Made by a program: the position numbers and the translations under genes
The notes under the pieces: generated by a model
Database searches by the model: none
Seen by the model: only the letters and a program-made list of their open reading frames with translations
Told to the model about the DNA's origin: nothing
Shown: in pieces, positions 25,113 through 34,119 of the stretch
Position numbering within the stretch: the first letter of the stretch is position 1
How the letters are laid out: every line of letters begins with the position of its first letter
Source of the DNA: Sediminispirochaeta smaragdinae DSM 11293
GTDB taxonomy: Bacteria; Spirochaetota; Spirochaetia; DSM-16054; Sediminispirochaetaceae
Direction: 5' to 3'
Length of the DNA: 64,000 nt
Assembly (NCBI RefSeq): GCF_000143985.1
Contig: NC_014364.1
Location: 1,860,001 to 1,924,000, forward strand

Positions 25113-25803
25113 TAAAAAATCAATTACCTGTATTGTCGCCGAAGATTTTCCCGAACTCAATAACATCTATCAAAGTATTCTTAATCATGAGCCTGATATT
25201 CGGGTGGTTGCTTCCGTAACCAGCGGGCGGGAACTCCTTTGTGCAGTGGAACAATACCTGCCCGATGTGATCTTGATGGATATTGAGATGGAAAGTCCGA
25301 CCGCCGGAATAGATTACTGCCGGCAGATCAGTCGTTCCTATCCCGATATTCGGATCGTCATTCTTACCTGCCATGAAGAAGAGGAGCGGGTGTTATCTGC
25401 CTTTGAGGCTGGGGCTGTCGACTATCTTCTCAAAACGGATTCTATGTCCGATATCATCATTGCCATAAAGAAGGCGTACAAGCACAGTTCTCCCATTCAC
25501 AGCTATGCGGCCCAGATGCTTAGAAAGCAGATGCGGGCGATGGGGCATTATAAGGAAGAGCTTCAAAAGTTTACGATGGCCTTTATGACACTCACTCCTG
25601 CCGAGGTAGGGATCCTCAAATTATTACTCGACGGCTATAAACAAAAGGAGATTGCAAAGTATAAACATGTCGAACTGGTGACGGTAAAGAGTCACGTCAC
25701 CAGAATTCTAAGAAAATTCTCCCTTCGCAGGACCAGTGAGGTTGTTGAAATGATTCGTTCCCTCGATGCTCAGGAGTTTGTCAGGCAGTCGAAGTCGGTA
25801 TAG
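25105..25803 (+). CDS. NarL/LuxR-type response regulator
   Basis: The protein has 232 residues. The receiver domain covers ~5-125, with the phospho-acceptor in VILMDIEM (Asp), the threonine in VILTCHEEEE and the lysine in YLLKTD. The LuxR-type helix-turn-helix covers ~163-220 (LTPAEVGILKLLLDGYKQKE, VTVKSHVTRILRKF). It is the cognate partner of the overlapping histidine kinase gene. Fragments of a close copy of this gene lie at 19087-19198. Confidence 0.9.
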   Translation: MNDKKSITCIVAEDFPELNNIYQSILNHEPDIRVVASVTSGRELLCAVEQYLPDVILMDIEMESPTAGIDYCRQISRSYPDIRIVILTCHEEEERVLSAFEAGAVDYLLKTDSMSDIIIAIKKAYKHSSPIHSYAAQMLRKQMRAMGHYKEELQKFTMAFMTLTPAEVGILKLLLDGYKQKEIAKYKHVELVTVKSHVTRILRKFSLRRTSEVVEMIRSLDAQEFVRQSKSV

Positions 25804-25818
25804 CCGATAGCTTCGAAC

Positions 25819-26832
25819 CTACGAACGGTAGCCCTTTGGATTTTTGGACTGCCAGTTCCAGGCCGATGCCACCATCTCTTCAAGCCCGTATTCGGCCTTC
25901 CAGCCAAGCTCTTTGTTTGCGCGACTCGGGTCTCCCAAAACTTCGGCAACATCCCCGTCTCTTCGGGGACCGATAACATAGGGAATCGGTTTGCCGCATG
26001 CTTTTTCAAAGGCCTTGATGATTTCGAGGACAGAGTAGCCCCTTCCCGTTCCGATATTAAAGATTGCGTTTCCTTCGGACCCTTCAAGATAGCGCAGAGC
26101 GGCGGTATGAGCCCGGGCCAGATCGACCACGTGGATATAGTCTCTGACACCGGTTCCGTCCGGAGTCGGCCAATCGTCGCCGAAGACCACAACCTTTTCT
26201 CTAATTCCCGCGGCAACCTGTGAAACAAAGGGAACAAGGTTATTCGGATATGCGGGATCCTCTCCTATATCACCGGACGGGTGTGCACCCACAGGATTAA
26301 AATAGCGGAGGATAACACTTTTCCAGCCTTCTGCCCTTGCCGTGTCGGTAAGGATCTGTTCCATCATCACCTTGGTCCAACCGTAGGGATTGGTTGCACT
26401 GACGGGAGCATCTTCGGTGACCGGAACCTTCTCGGGATCACCGTACACCGTTGCCGAGGAACTGAAGACAATGTTTTTGACTCCGAAAGCCTTCATCATC
26501 GCAAAAAGGGAGAGGGAACCGGTGAGGTTGTTATCATAATAGCGCAAGGGTTCCTGTACCGATTCTCCGACAGCCTTCAGGGCCGCAAAGTGGATAACGG
26601 CATCAATGGGGCCTTCTTGTTCGAAAACCCTTCGCAGGGCAGCCTCGTCGCGCAGGTCGCATTGGTAAAAAGGAATGGCCCGAGAGGCAAGTGCTTCGAC
26701 GCGACGTACCGACTCCTTACTGGCATTCACCAAAGAGTCTACGATGACCGGCTGGTAACCGGAGGCTATGCATTCGATGTTGGTATGGCTGGCAATGTAA
26801 CCAGCACCGCCTGTTATTAATATCTTTTTCAT
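25819..26832 (-). CDS. galE: UDP-glucose 4-epimerase
   Basis: The protein has 337 residues. It is an extended short-chain dehydrogenase with the NAD-binding GGAGYIAS at the N-terminus, the catalytic serine region VFSSSATVYG and the YGWTK (YxxxK) catalytic pair, then RYFNPVGAHPSGDIGEDP and HVVDLARAH. It interconverts UDP-glucose and UDP-galactose, or the N-acetylated forms. Its ATG overlaps the stop of the kinase gene (ATGA). Confidence 0.93.
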   Translation of the reverse strand: MKKILITGGAGYIASHTNIECIASGYQPVIVDSLVNASKESVRRVEALASRAIPFYQCDLRDEAALRRVFEQEGPIDAVIHFAALKAVGESVQEPLRYYDNNLTGSLSLFAMMKAFGVKNIVFSSSATVYGDPEKVPVTEDAPVSATNPYGWTKVMMEQILTDTARAEGWKSVILRYFNPVGAHPSGDIGEDPAYPNNLVPFVSQVAAGIREKVVVFGDDWPTPDGTGVRDYIHVVDLARAHTAALRYLEGSEGNAIFNIGTGRGYSVLEIIKAFEKACGKPIPYVIGPRRDGDVAEVLGDPSRANKELGWKAEYGLEEMVASAWNWQSKNPKGYRS

Positions 26833-27962
26833 GATGGTTGTATCCCTTCATAGCAGGATTCCACGATCTCTTCAAGTAGGTTCCTCTGTTCCTGCATCGA
26901 TTGAACAAGCTTCATCTGGGTTCTGCACCGTACCAGATTGTGGTCGGGCGAGGATATCTTGAAATATCGATCGCCTTCGAGGTAGTCGGTGAGGAAGCGA
27001 AGGCCGACCTCGTAGGTCATCAATTTGGCCCCAAAGAGAAGATTCGACCGCTCTTCGGGCAGGAGAAAACCATATGTTGCTTCAAGATAGCCCTGGGTAA
27101 TGGCCTTGAATAGTTCGGGAATAAGACAGACCTTTGAAAGATCACGTTCATCCTCTGCGGCGGGAGAGGTTGAGGTGCGCACCAGATCGCCGAAGTCGTA
27201 GGGAGCAAGACCGGGCATTGCCGTATCCAGATCGATGACGCAGACCGCTTCGTTTGTCTGGGTATCGATCAACACATTGTTTAATTTCGTATCGTTATGG
27301 GTAACCCGCTCCGGGATACGGCCTGATGCATTGAGATCCGTAAGCCGGGAAACCTGATCTGCAAAGGAGCGGTAGAAATCGATTTCCCCGGCTGCCGAAT
27401 CTTTCCTTTTCAATGGATCTTCTTGTAAGAGCTCCTCAAAACGCCGGAAGCGGCTTGGGGTATTGTGAAAGTCTTTGATGGTTTCGTGAAGACGCTTGCC
27501 AGGAAGCTCGGTAAGGAGCTGCTGAAATGCTCCAAAGGCTTTTGCCGCCTGATATGCCTGGTCCCGGTTCTCCACGATATCGTATCCGACCGCTCCTTCG
27601 ATAAAGAGATAAAGCCGCCAGATTTCCCCCTCATCGTCGCAGTAATAGGCCTTTCCGTCGCGACTGAGAACGGTGGTCAGGGACCTTCTCGATGCATCCG
27701 GTCTGCCGACTTCCTGTAGCCGCTTCTGACTCTCGACACAGATACGGTGGACATTCTCCATCAACTTCATTGGCTCATGGAACACATGGCTGTTGATCCG
27801 CTGCAAAATATAGCGTAGCGGCCTTCCCGCCTGATCTACGCTTACCGCATAGGTATCATTAATATGACCGTTTCCGTAGGGGTGTGCTTCGACAAAATCC
27901 CCAAGAATCCGGAAATTTGCACATACGTTTGCAAGGGCTTCTCTATTCATCGCTGTCTCCAC
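26829..27962 (-). CDS. APH-fold sugar kinase (N-acetylhexosamine 1-kinase-like)
   Basis: The protein has 377 residues with an aminoglycoside-phosphotransferase/choline-kinase fold. The catalytic loop is VTHNDTKLNNVLID (HxDxxxxN) and the metal-binding site VCVIDLDTAMPG. The N-terminus (GNGHINDTYAV, YILQRINSHVF) resembles NahK/LnpB of the galacto-N-biose pathway. The context of a nucleotidyltransferase and GalE supports anomeric sugar phosphorylation followed by activation and epimerisation. It is not an antibiotic-resistance enzyme. A 1-kinase role is inferred from context. Confidence 0.75.
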   Translation of the reverse strand: METAMNREALANVCANFRILGDFVEAHPYGNGHINDTYAVSVDQAGRPLRYILQRINSHVFHEPMKLMENVHRICVESQKRLQEVGRPDASRRSLTTVLSRDGKAYYCDDEGEIWRLYLFIEGAVGYDIVENRDQAYQAAKAFGAFQQLLTELPGKRLHETIKDFHNTPSRFRRFEELLQEDPLKRKDSAAGEIDFYRSFADQVSRLTDLNASGRIPERVTHNDTKLNNVLIDTQTNEAVCVIDLDTAMPGLAPYDFGDLVRTSTSPAAEDERDLSKVCLIPELFKAITQGYLEATYGFLLPEERSNLLFGAKLMTYEVGLRFLTDYLEGDRYFKISSPDHNLVRCRTQMKLVQSMQEQRNLLEEIVESCYEGIQPS

Positions 27963-28846
27963 AATGTTTCAGGATATGTTCCCGTCCGTATTGCCGCTGC
28001 TATTGCCTGCATAACCGCGTTTTTGTCCTCGGCATAGGTTACCCCATACCACCGCTCCTCCGTTTCTACGAGAGGTATCTTTGCACCCTGTTTTGCTATG
28101 AGGGCTTCGACAATGTCGGGGATGAAGAATTCCGCCTTTTCTTCGTTTCGATGTTGTACAAGAAATTGCGAAAAAAGCGCTTTTGCAAAGGAGAAGATGG
28201 GAGGAGAAAAGAGCCACATATTCATCGAGACCATTGTCTCTTCGGGGATTTCCTCTCCCTTCCCGTCGACCACGATTCCGGACGCGGCCCGCTGCAGTCC
28301 GAGGGTTTCGGTGATTGAGGTGAGGTAGCCGCCCTCGCTCCGACAGATGCCGCGGGCCACCGTACCGTTGGCCGAAAGGGTATGTTTCAGGCGATAGGCT
28401 ATCAAAGCAGCCTGAAGCCTTTGATTGTCGATTCCTTCAAGCCGCCTTGCGGCACTGGCAAAAGCCGACGGGCCGTAATAATCATCTGCATTAATGATGA
28501 GAAATGGCTCGGTGACTTCGGCCGCAGCCGAAATGAGGGCGTGGCCGGTTCCCCATGGCTTGTTCCGCTGCACAGTCCCCTTGTAGGGCTCGGGAATATC
28601 ATCGGTTTCCTGGAATACGTATGCGACTTCCAGAGTCCCTTCAAGCTTACGTATGATCTGCTCTTCAAAGGCCTTCGCGATGTCCCGTCGTATAATGAAT
28701 ACCACCTTTGAGAAGCCAGCCCTTACCGCATCAAACAGAGAATAATCCATAATCGTTTCGCCGTTGGGTCCGATACCGTCCAGTTGTTTTAATCCCCCGT
28801 ATCGGGACCCCATACCGGCAGCCATAATAACAAGTGTTTTTTTCAC
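27947..28846 (-). CDS. sugar-1-phosphate nucleotidyltransferase
   Basis: The protein has 299 residues, starting at a GTG. The NTP-transferase signature is MAAGMGSRYGGLKQLDGIG, with FLIINADDYYG as the nucleotide/metal site. It probably makes UDP-sugar from a sugar 1-phosphate for the adjacent GalE. Its 3' end overlaps the kinase start by 16 bases. It is transcribed divergently from the PocR-AraC regulator. Confidence 0.82.
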   Translation of the reverse strand: MKKTLVIMAAGMGSRYGGLKQLDGIGPNGETIMDYSLFDAVRAGFSKVVFIIRRDIAKAFEEQIIRKLEGTLEVAYVFQETDDIPEPYKGTVQRNKPWGTGHALISAAAEVTEPFLIINADDYYGPSAFASAARRLEGIDNQRLQAALIAYRLKHTLSANGTVARGICRSEGGYLTSITETLGLQRAASGIVVDGKGEEIPEETMVSMNMWLFSPPIFSFAKALFSQFLVQHRNEEKAEFFIPDIVEALIAKQGAKIPLVETEERWYGVTYAEDKNAVMQAIAAAIRTGTYPETLWRQR

Positions 28847-28920
28847 CTTCGTTTACACTCCGTGCCAAGAAGCATAAAGCCATTTCAGAAAAGAAATACA
28901 TATACGTTTTGACAAATAAT

Positions 28921-29799
28921 ATGGACAAAACAACAATTATCCATCACATTTTATCTATGCAGACCATTTCGGAAATGCTATTTACCGATGAGATGTTTCA
29001 GATCTTCGATCATATCTCCAAGGCTTTCGGTTTTCGTACTTCGGTCCTTGATAATACCTTTTTAGAGGTTGCCCCCCTTCGCCGAAGTCCGCTGTGCCGC
29101 TACTGCACCATCATTCAGGAGGATTTGGGGATGCTCGATCGCTGCCGGGAAAACGACCGAAAGCAGTGCCTCCTTGCAGCTTCTACCGGAAAAACCCTAT
29201 TCTATCAATGTCATGCCGGCCTTGCCGAGGCTCTCTACCCCCTTTTTATTGAGGATCGCTGCTTTGGTTATATCATCGTCGGCCAGTTTCGCCTGGAGTC
29301 GGGAATTCCCGATCTGCTGCTTTCGGAGGTCCGCGATCGGAAACTGCGGAAAGGGATGGAGCAGGCGTATGAAAGCCTGCCTTCCTATAACAGCGAACAG
29401 TTGAAAAGTATTCTCCGCCTGATCGAGATCACGACAAGCTATCTGATAGAACACCGCATGGTAACGGTAAAGACAAATCTCCTCGTCGAGAAGCTTCTTT
29501 CCTTTATCGAGTCGAACCTGGCCGCCGGACCAGCCATGGCTGATGCTGCGGCAGCGGTCCATCGTTCCCCTTCTTCGATCAACCAGGCCCTGCATGCGGT
29601 TACCGGAAAAAGCTTCAAACAGCTTCTTGTCTCCATGAGGATGGAGAAGGCTGCCGAACTGCTTTTACGCGAGGCCTCCCTTTCTGTTGCGGAGGTCGGC
29701 TGCCGTGTCGGCATGGATGATCCCTTTTATTTTTCCCGCCTGTTTCGTAAAAACTTCGGCTGTTCTCCCTCCTGCTATCGCAAAAGAGCCCGAGCGTAA
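28921..29799 (+). CDS. AraC-family regulator with PocR ligand domain
   Basis: The protein has 292 residues from the ATG at 28921; an open frame extends to 28834, and no clear ribosome site decides the start. Residues ~15-165 are a PocR-type sensory domain, with a cysteine set (SPLCRYC, DRCRENDRKQC, FYQCHAGL) that may bind metal or a cofactor. Residues ~195-290 are the double helix-turn-helix of AraC regulators (VHRSPSSINQALHAVTGKSF, VGMDDPFYFSRLFRKNFGCS). It is divergent from the nucleotidyltransferase-kinase-galE operon and probably controls it. Confidence 0.85.
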   Translation: MDKTTIIHHILSMQTISEMLFTDEMFQIFDHISKAFGFRTSVLDNTFLEVAPLRRSPLCRYCTIIQEDLGMLDRCRENDRKQCLLAASTGKTLFYQCHAGLAEALYPLFIEDRCFGYIIVGQFRLESGIPDLLLSEVRDRKLRKGMEQAYESLPSYNSEQLKSILRLIEITTSYLIEHRMVTVKTNLLVEKLLSFIESNLAAGPAMADAAAAVHRSPSSINQALHAVTGKSFKQLLVSMRMEKAAELLLREASLSVAEVGCRVGMDDPFYFSRLFRKNFGCSPSCYRKRARA

Positions 29800-29891
29800 A
29801 ATCTTTGATTGTGTGCTATACTCGTTGAAGGGCAGAATCCGTTTCTGCCGTGTTAATAATGTTCATCGGTTTAATGTATAAGGAGATCCAA

Positions 29892-31286
29892 GTGAAAACA
29901 CGCTATGTACTGCTATTCCTTTCTCTTATCCTTGTTTCATGCTCTGCCTCCTTCGATAAGGATTTTGAAGCGGCAATGGGGCGGGAATCGGGCCCTGAGG
30001 TACTAAATGCCCTTCTTGCGCTTGACCAGAGTTATCCTGAAACATTGAAGGTTAAGGTAAACATCGGTGCACTCTACCTCTTATTGGGGCAGTATGAGCG
30101 GGCGGCCGTCTATCTTGAACAGGGCAAAAAGCTCGACCGCTGGTATGGAAATAAAAAAACCCGTTACCTCTTGTACGCAAATCTTGCCGAATTGTACTAT
30201 GCTCAGGCCTCCTATCAGCAAGCGATAGATGCCGGCAGCAAGGCCCTTGAGCTGGATGAGAGCGATTCGGTGGGGGCCGCGTTTGTCCGGGCCAAGGCGC
30301 TTGCCGCTTTAGAGGAGTATGAACAGGCCCTCACGGCCTTCGATACCGCTATTGAAAGCCATCCCGACTTGATGAATAAAACAGACCATGAGATCCTCAT
30401 AAGCACGCTTATCAAGACGGAAAGCTATGAACGACTTATTACCGAGATCGGTACCTATGCGGCGACTTTCGGCTATAGCCCCGGCCTCGGACTCCATGAG
30501 TCCATGGCGTATCAGCGCCTCGGCCGGGTCGAGGAGTCTCTTTTTGCCGCCTTTAAAGAACTTGAGTACCGAAGGTTCTATGGCATAGTGAGTGAAGAAG
30601 AGCTCTCCTCAAGTCTGGATGCCATGTCGACGGCACTGTCTGCTTCAGATCTTGAAACCGATGAGGGAAAACGGCTCATCGCGGCTTTCCATTCCTATCT
30701 TGCGGGGGATTACGGCAAGGCCTACGAGATGCTTCATCTGACGAAAGCCGATACGAGCTTTGCCACATATCTTGTGTTGGCCACCTTACTGGAATCCGGC
30801 GAGGAGATACAAGAGAACTTCTCCGCTTACGCCGATCTCGAGCAATACTTTTCCGATCTTCCCGGCTATTATTACCATGCCTGGCGGGCCTTGGAGCGTT
30901 TACCCTCCACCAGCTTCGCTAACGTACAGCCGCTTTTGGAGAAAACAATTCAGCTTGCACCGGCGACCGGCTTTGCACGGGAGGCGCGGATTCAGCTTGG
31001 ACGTTTGGTGGGAATAGAAGGGCCTGAGGCCGCTTTGATCCTTACCAAGGAAGAGAGCAACATCCTCTTTTCCCGGGCCCTGTCCACCGGGGACCCCTCC
31101 TATCTTGTACCCCTCATCAAGTTGCAGGAGACAAATGAAAATATCTATCAGCTTCATGCCTATCTTCGATTGACCGAGGCTCTCAAATACGAAGCATTTC
31201 GTCGTTTCTGTTCTGCTCAGCAGCCGCAGCTTGGTCCCCTTGCTACAGAGCGCATGGCAAGCCTTCTCATCGTCTATGGGAAGTAG
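29892..31286 (+). CDS. TPR-repeat lipoprotein
   Basis: The protein has 464 residues from a GTG at 29892, with AAGGAG upstream. The signal peptide ends in the lipobox LVSC. Many TPR units fill the protein (NIGALYLLLGQYERAAVYLE, NLAELYYAQASYQQAIDAGS, AKALAALEEYEQALTAFDTA). It is a membrane-anchored scaffold of unknown partner. Its 3' end overlaps the convergent RND gene by 20 bases. Confidence 0.8.
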   Translation: MKTRYVLLFLSLILVSCSASFDKDFEAAMGRESGPEVLNALLALDQSYPETLKVKVNIGALYLLLGQYERAAVYLEQGKKLDRWYGNKKTRYLLYANLAELYYAQASYQQAIDAGSKALELDESDSVGAAFVRAKALAALEEYEQALTAFDTAIESHPDLMNKTDHEILISTLIKTESYERLITEIGTYAATFGYSPGLGLHESMAYQRLGRVEESLFAAFKELEYRRFYGIVSEEELSSSLDAMSTALSASDLETDEGKRLIAAFHSYLAGDYGKAYEMLHLTKADTSFATYLVLATLLESGEEIQENFSAYADLEQYFSDLPGYYYHAWRALERLPSTSFANVQPLLEKTIQLAPATGFAREARIQLGRLVGIEGPEAALILTKEESNILFSRALSTGDPSYLVPLIKLQETNENIYQLHAYLRLTEALKYEAFRRFCSAQQPQLGPLATERMASLLIVYGK

Positions 31287-34119
31287 GCCTGTGAGAAATG
31301 GGGAAGAGGGCGAAAAACGAAAGATAGAGAAACAGCATTGATGCACCGACCCCGAGGGCGATGGTGAGGGAAAAAGAAGCCAATATGGCCTGACTCTGGT
31401 TCCCTTTGAAAAGGAGTGGAATGATGCCCGCAATGGTTGTCAGGCTGCTGATGATGATCGACGGTGATTTTTTTCTCAGTGCCAAACCGATAGTACGGCC
31501 GTTTTTTTCTATTCCCTTGAGTTCGTTGAGCACCAGAACGCCGTTATTAACGGCAATCCCACCTACGAGAATCAGACCAATCAGGGCTGCACTGTCGACA
31601 GCCCTGTGGCTAAGGAAAAAATAGATGAGGGGCAGTGAAAAGGAGAGGGGAATTTGCAGCATGCACAAGAGTGTGCTGGTGATCTTTTCAAAATGAAACA
31701 TGAGTACGATGAAGACACAGGCTGTCGACAGTACGAGGACCAGGATGAGTTGTTGCTGCTGCCTTGCCGTTTCAAGATAGTAGGGGGCAACATATGAGCG
31801 ATAGCCGGTTGGGTAGTCGCTTGCATCGGAGAGCAGTCTGAGATGTTCTATCGCATCTTTTATTGCATCCCGGGGAACCGACACCGACATGGTTGCGCTT
31901 CGTTCCCTTCCGAAATGATAGATGTTTCCCGTCTCCTGCCGTTTATCAAGCGTAGCAATGCTATCGACTCTTGTGTAGCTTCCGTTTCCAAGAGGAACCG
32001 TCATCGAAAGTAACTGCTTTGTGGAATATCCTCCCGCCTGCGAGGCAAAGAAACGGATATCGGCATATCCCTGAGGCAAAAGCGGCGTATACCATTTCCC
32101 TGTCACAGGGCCGGAAAGGGAACTGAAGAGGTAATTGTAGAGCGAAATCGGCAGGGTTGAGGAAAGGGTAAGGTAATCACTGTCGAAGCTTAGGTAGTTT
32201 GTCGGCAGGACCTCTTTATAGTGAAAAACAATATCGTCATATCCGAGTTCCGCCTGGATCCTTTTGGCAAGATCTGCGTTTATGGCCTTCAAACGTTCCG
32301 TCTCCGGGCCAGTGGTGATGATCGACAGGCTTTGATCCTCAGCACCCTTTTCGGGAAAATAGAGGAAAGCCTCAGGTATGGCCCGTGTCACGTTCTGTAT
32401 GGCGGACCGTACGGAATAGTGGTCACCGCCGGGGACAAGGTGTACGCTTGCCTCGACACGTTCCGGTTTGAGGGTTGCACTAAAAAATTTCACCCCCGCT
32501 ATCGAAGAAATCCGTGAGAGTGGGCCGGATGCCCTGCTTTGTACCATATCGAGGTTCGCCCCCGGGGGAAATTCGAGATAAAAGCGAAAGCTTTCTTGTT
32601 CCGCCGGATCTGATTCTTGTATCTGCATACCCGCGGCCAGATAAAAAACGGCCAGGCAGATAAGCGGCAGAGCGATGATAACGGGGAGACGAATCCTGCT
32701 GATTATGGCATGGCCCTTCATAGGGGAGCTCTTTTCCTCAATCTTTACCTGGTTTCCCTTATCGCCCTCCATCGAAGCCAGGAGATCGGGGAGAATGAAA
32801 AAAACGTAGAGCATTGAGGCCGTGATCATCATCGAAATTGACAGGGCAATTCCCGCGTAAGCCGTTTGCAGGCTATGCGGGGCAAAAATCAGCGGGAGAA
32901 AGACCGATATGGTCGATATCCCGGAGACAAGAATGGAATAGCGGCTGTAATGGGACTCATCTTCCACAAAAACGACTCCCGCATCTATCACCATACCCGT
33001 TCCTACGGCAAGGCCCGATAGGGTCATGATGTCCAGGGAAAAGCCGAAAACCTTCAGGCCCGCGATGGTGATGACCAGGGAAAAAGGGATATTGAGACAA
33101 ATAAGTAAGGCTGGGGCCGCTCTTTTAAGAATCAACATGGTCAAAAGGGATACGGCCAAGATGCCTATCCCTATGTTGATTGCCACCTGCTTGAGCGCCG
33201 ACTCGATATGTGCCCCATGATCATAGACGATGGTGGCATTGGGGATCGCTTTCGACGCCTCCCGAAGTCCTGCACATAGCCGGACGCTGTTCGCATCACC
33301 GGCCTTGGATACCGAGACGAGAATAGATGCCTTACCGTTGAAAAGGGCAAGGGATTTCCGCGGAGTCTGATCAAGGCTGATGTCGGCGACATCACCTATC
33401 CTGAGGTTTCTGCCGACCGGGAGTTGCGCTATATCCGAAATAGACCTCACCCTGCTGTCGACGATTGCCGGCAGATGATTTGCGACGTTCCATGAGCGAA
33501 TCAAATTCCACGATCCGAGGGCATTGTTCAGATCGGAAAGGGTAAGCCCGCAATGGGCCAGCAGCCACGGAGAAAAGCGTATTTGTACCTCTTTTTGCGG
33601 GGCTCCACCGATCTCGACCCTTCCCGTTCCCTCAACGTTTTCGAATCGGGTACGTAGTTCCTCTTCGGAGATATCCTGATCGTAGTCGACAGCGAGAATA
33701 AAAACAGGCCTGGACTTCATATCGCTTTTCAGAAGCACCGGACGTTGTACCCCCTCGGGCAGGCTTGCATAAAGCCTTTCTGTGACATCCCTGACCAGAA
33801 GGTAGGAACGGTCAAGTTGAGCGGTATCATGGAAAAAAATCGTGATTGTTGCCGATTCTTGTTCGCAGACGGAACTGATCCGTTTTATTCCCGGGATGGA
33901 TTGCAGTTCGTTTTCAAGGGGAGATGTTATGAGCCTCTCGATCTGCTCCTGGAAGACGCCCTTATACTCAATTTGTACGGATATTGCCTTCATACCGGAT
34001 TCGGGGAGATAGCCCAGATCGATTGATCTTGAAAAGATCAGACTAAGCAGCATGAGCGTAATCAAAAGAAAGAGTTTTCGTTTCGGATGTAGGCTTCTTG
34101 GGCTATTATCGGTTTCCAT
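31267..34119 (-). CDS. RND-family efflux permease subunit 2
   Basis: The protein has 950 residues with the two-fold repeated AcrB-type architecture of 12 helices and two large periplasmic loops. Residues in helix 4 read GLAVGTGMVIDAGVVFVED, which keeps one proton-relay aspartate. Its repeat in the second half is GLILVGGIAVNNGVLVL. It is shorter than typical AcrB (~1040). It overlaps the first RND gene by 14 bases, so the two probably form a heteromeric trimer like MdtBC, with the adaptor and TolC encoded upstream. The substrate is unknown. Confidence 0.9.
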   Translation of the reverse strand: METDNSPRSLHPKRKLFLLITLMLLSLIFSRSIDLGYLPESGMKAISVQIEYKGVFQEQIERLITSPLENELQSIPGIKRISSVCEQESATITIFFHDTAQLDRSYLLVRDVTERLYASLPEGVQRPVLLKSDMKSRPVFILAVDYDQDISEEELRTRFENVEGTGRVEIGGAPQKEVQIRFSPWLLAHCGLTLSDLNNALGSWNLIRSWNVANHLPAIVDSRVRSISDIAQLPVGRNLRIGDVADISLDQTPRKSLALFNGKASILVSVSKAGDANSVRLCAGLREASKAIPNATIVYDHGAHIESALKQVAINIGIGILAVSLLTMLILKRAAPALLICLNIPFSLVITIAGLKVFGFSLDIMTLSGLAVGTGMVIDAGVVFVEDESHYSRYSILVSGISTISVFLPLIFAPHSLQTAYAGIALSISMMITASMLYVFFILPDLLASMEGDKGNQVKIEEKSSPMKGHAIISRIRLPVIIALPLICLAVFYLAAGMQIQESDPAEQESFRFYLEFPPGANLDMVQSRASGPLSRISSIAGVKFFSATLKPERVEASVHLVPGGDHYSVRSAIQNVTRAIPEAFLYFPEKGAEDQSLSIITTGPETERLKAINADLAKRIQAELGYDDIVFHYKEVLPTNYLSFDSDYLTLSSTLPISLYNYLFSSLSGPVTGKWYTPLLPQGYADIRFFASQAGGYSTKQLLSMTVPLGNGSYTRVDSIATLDKRQETGNIYHFGRERSATMSVSVPRDAIKDAIEHLRLLSDASDYPTGYRSYVAPYYLETARQQQQLILVLVLSTACVFIVLMFHFEKITSTLLCMLQIPLSFSLPLIYFFLSHRAVDSAALIGLILVGGIAVNNGVLVLNELKGIEKNGRTIGLALRKKSPSIIISSLTTIAGIIPLLFKGNQSQAILASFSLTIALGVGASMLFLYLSFFALFPISHRPTSHRR

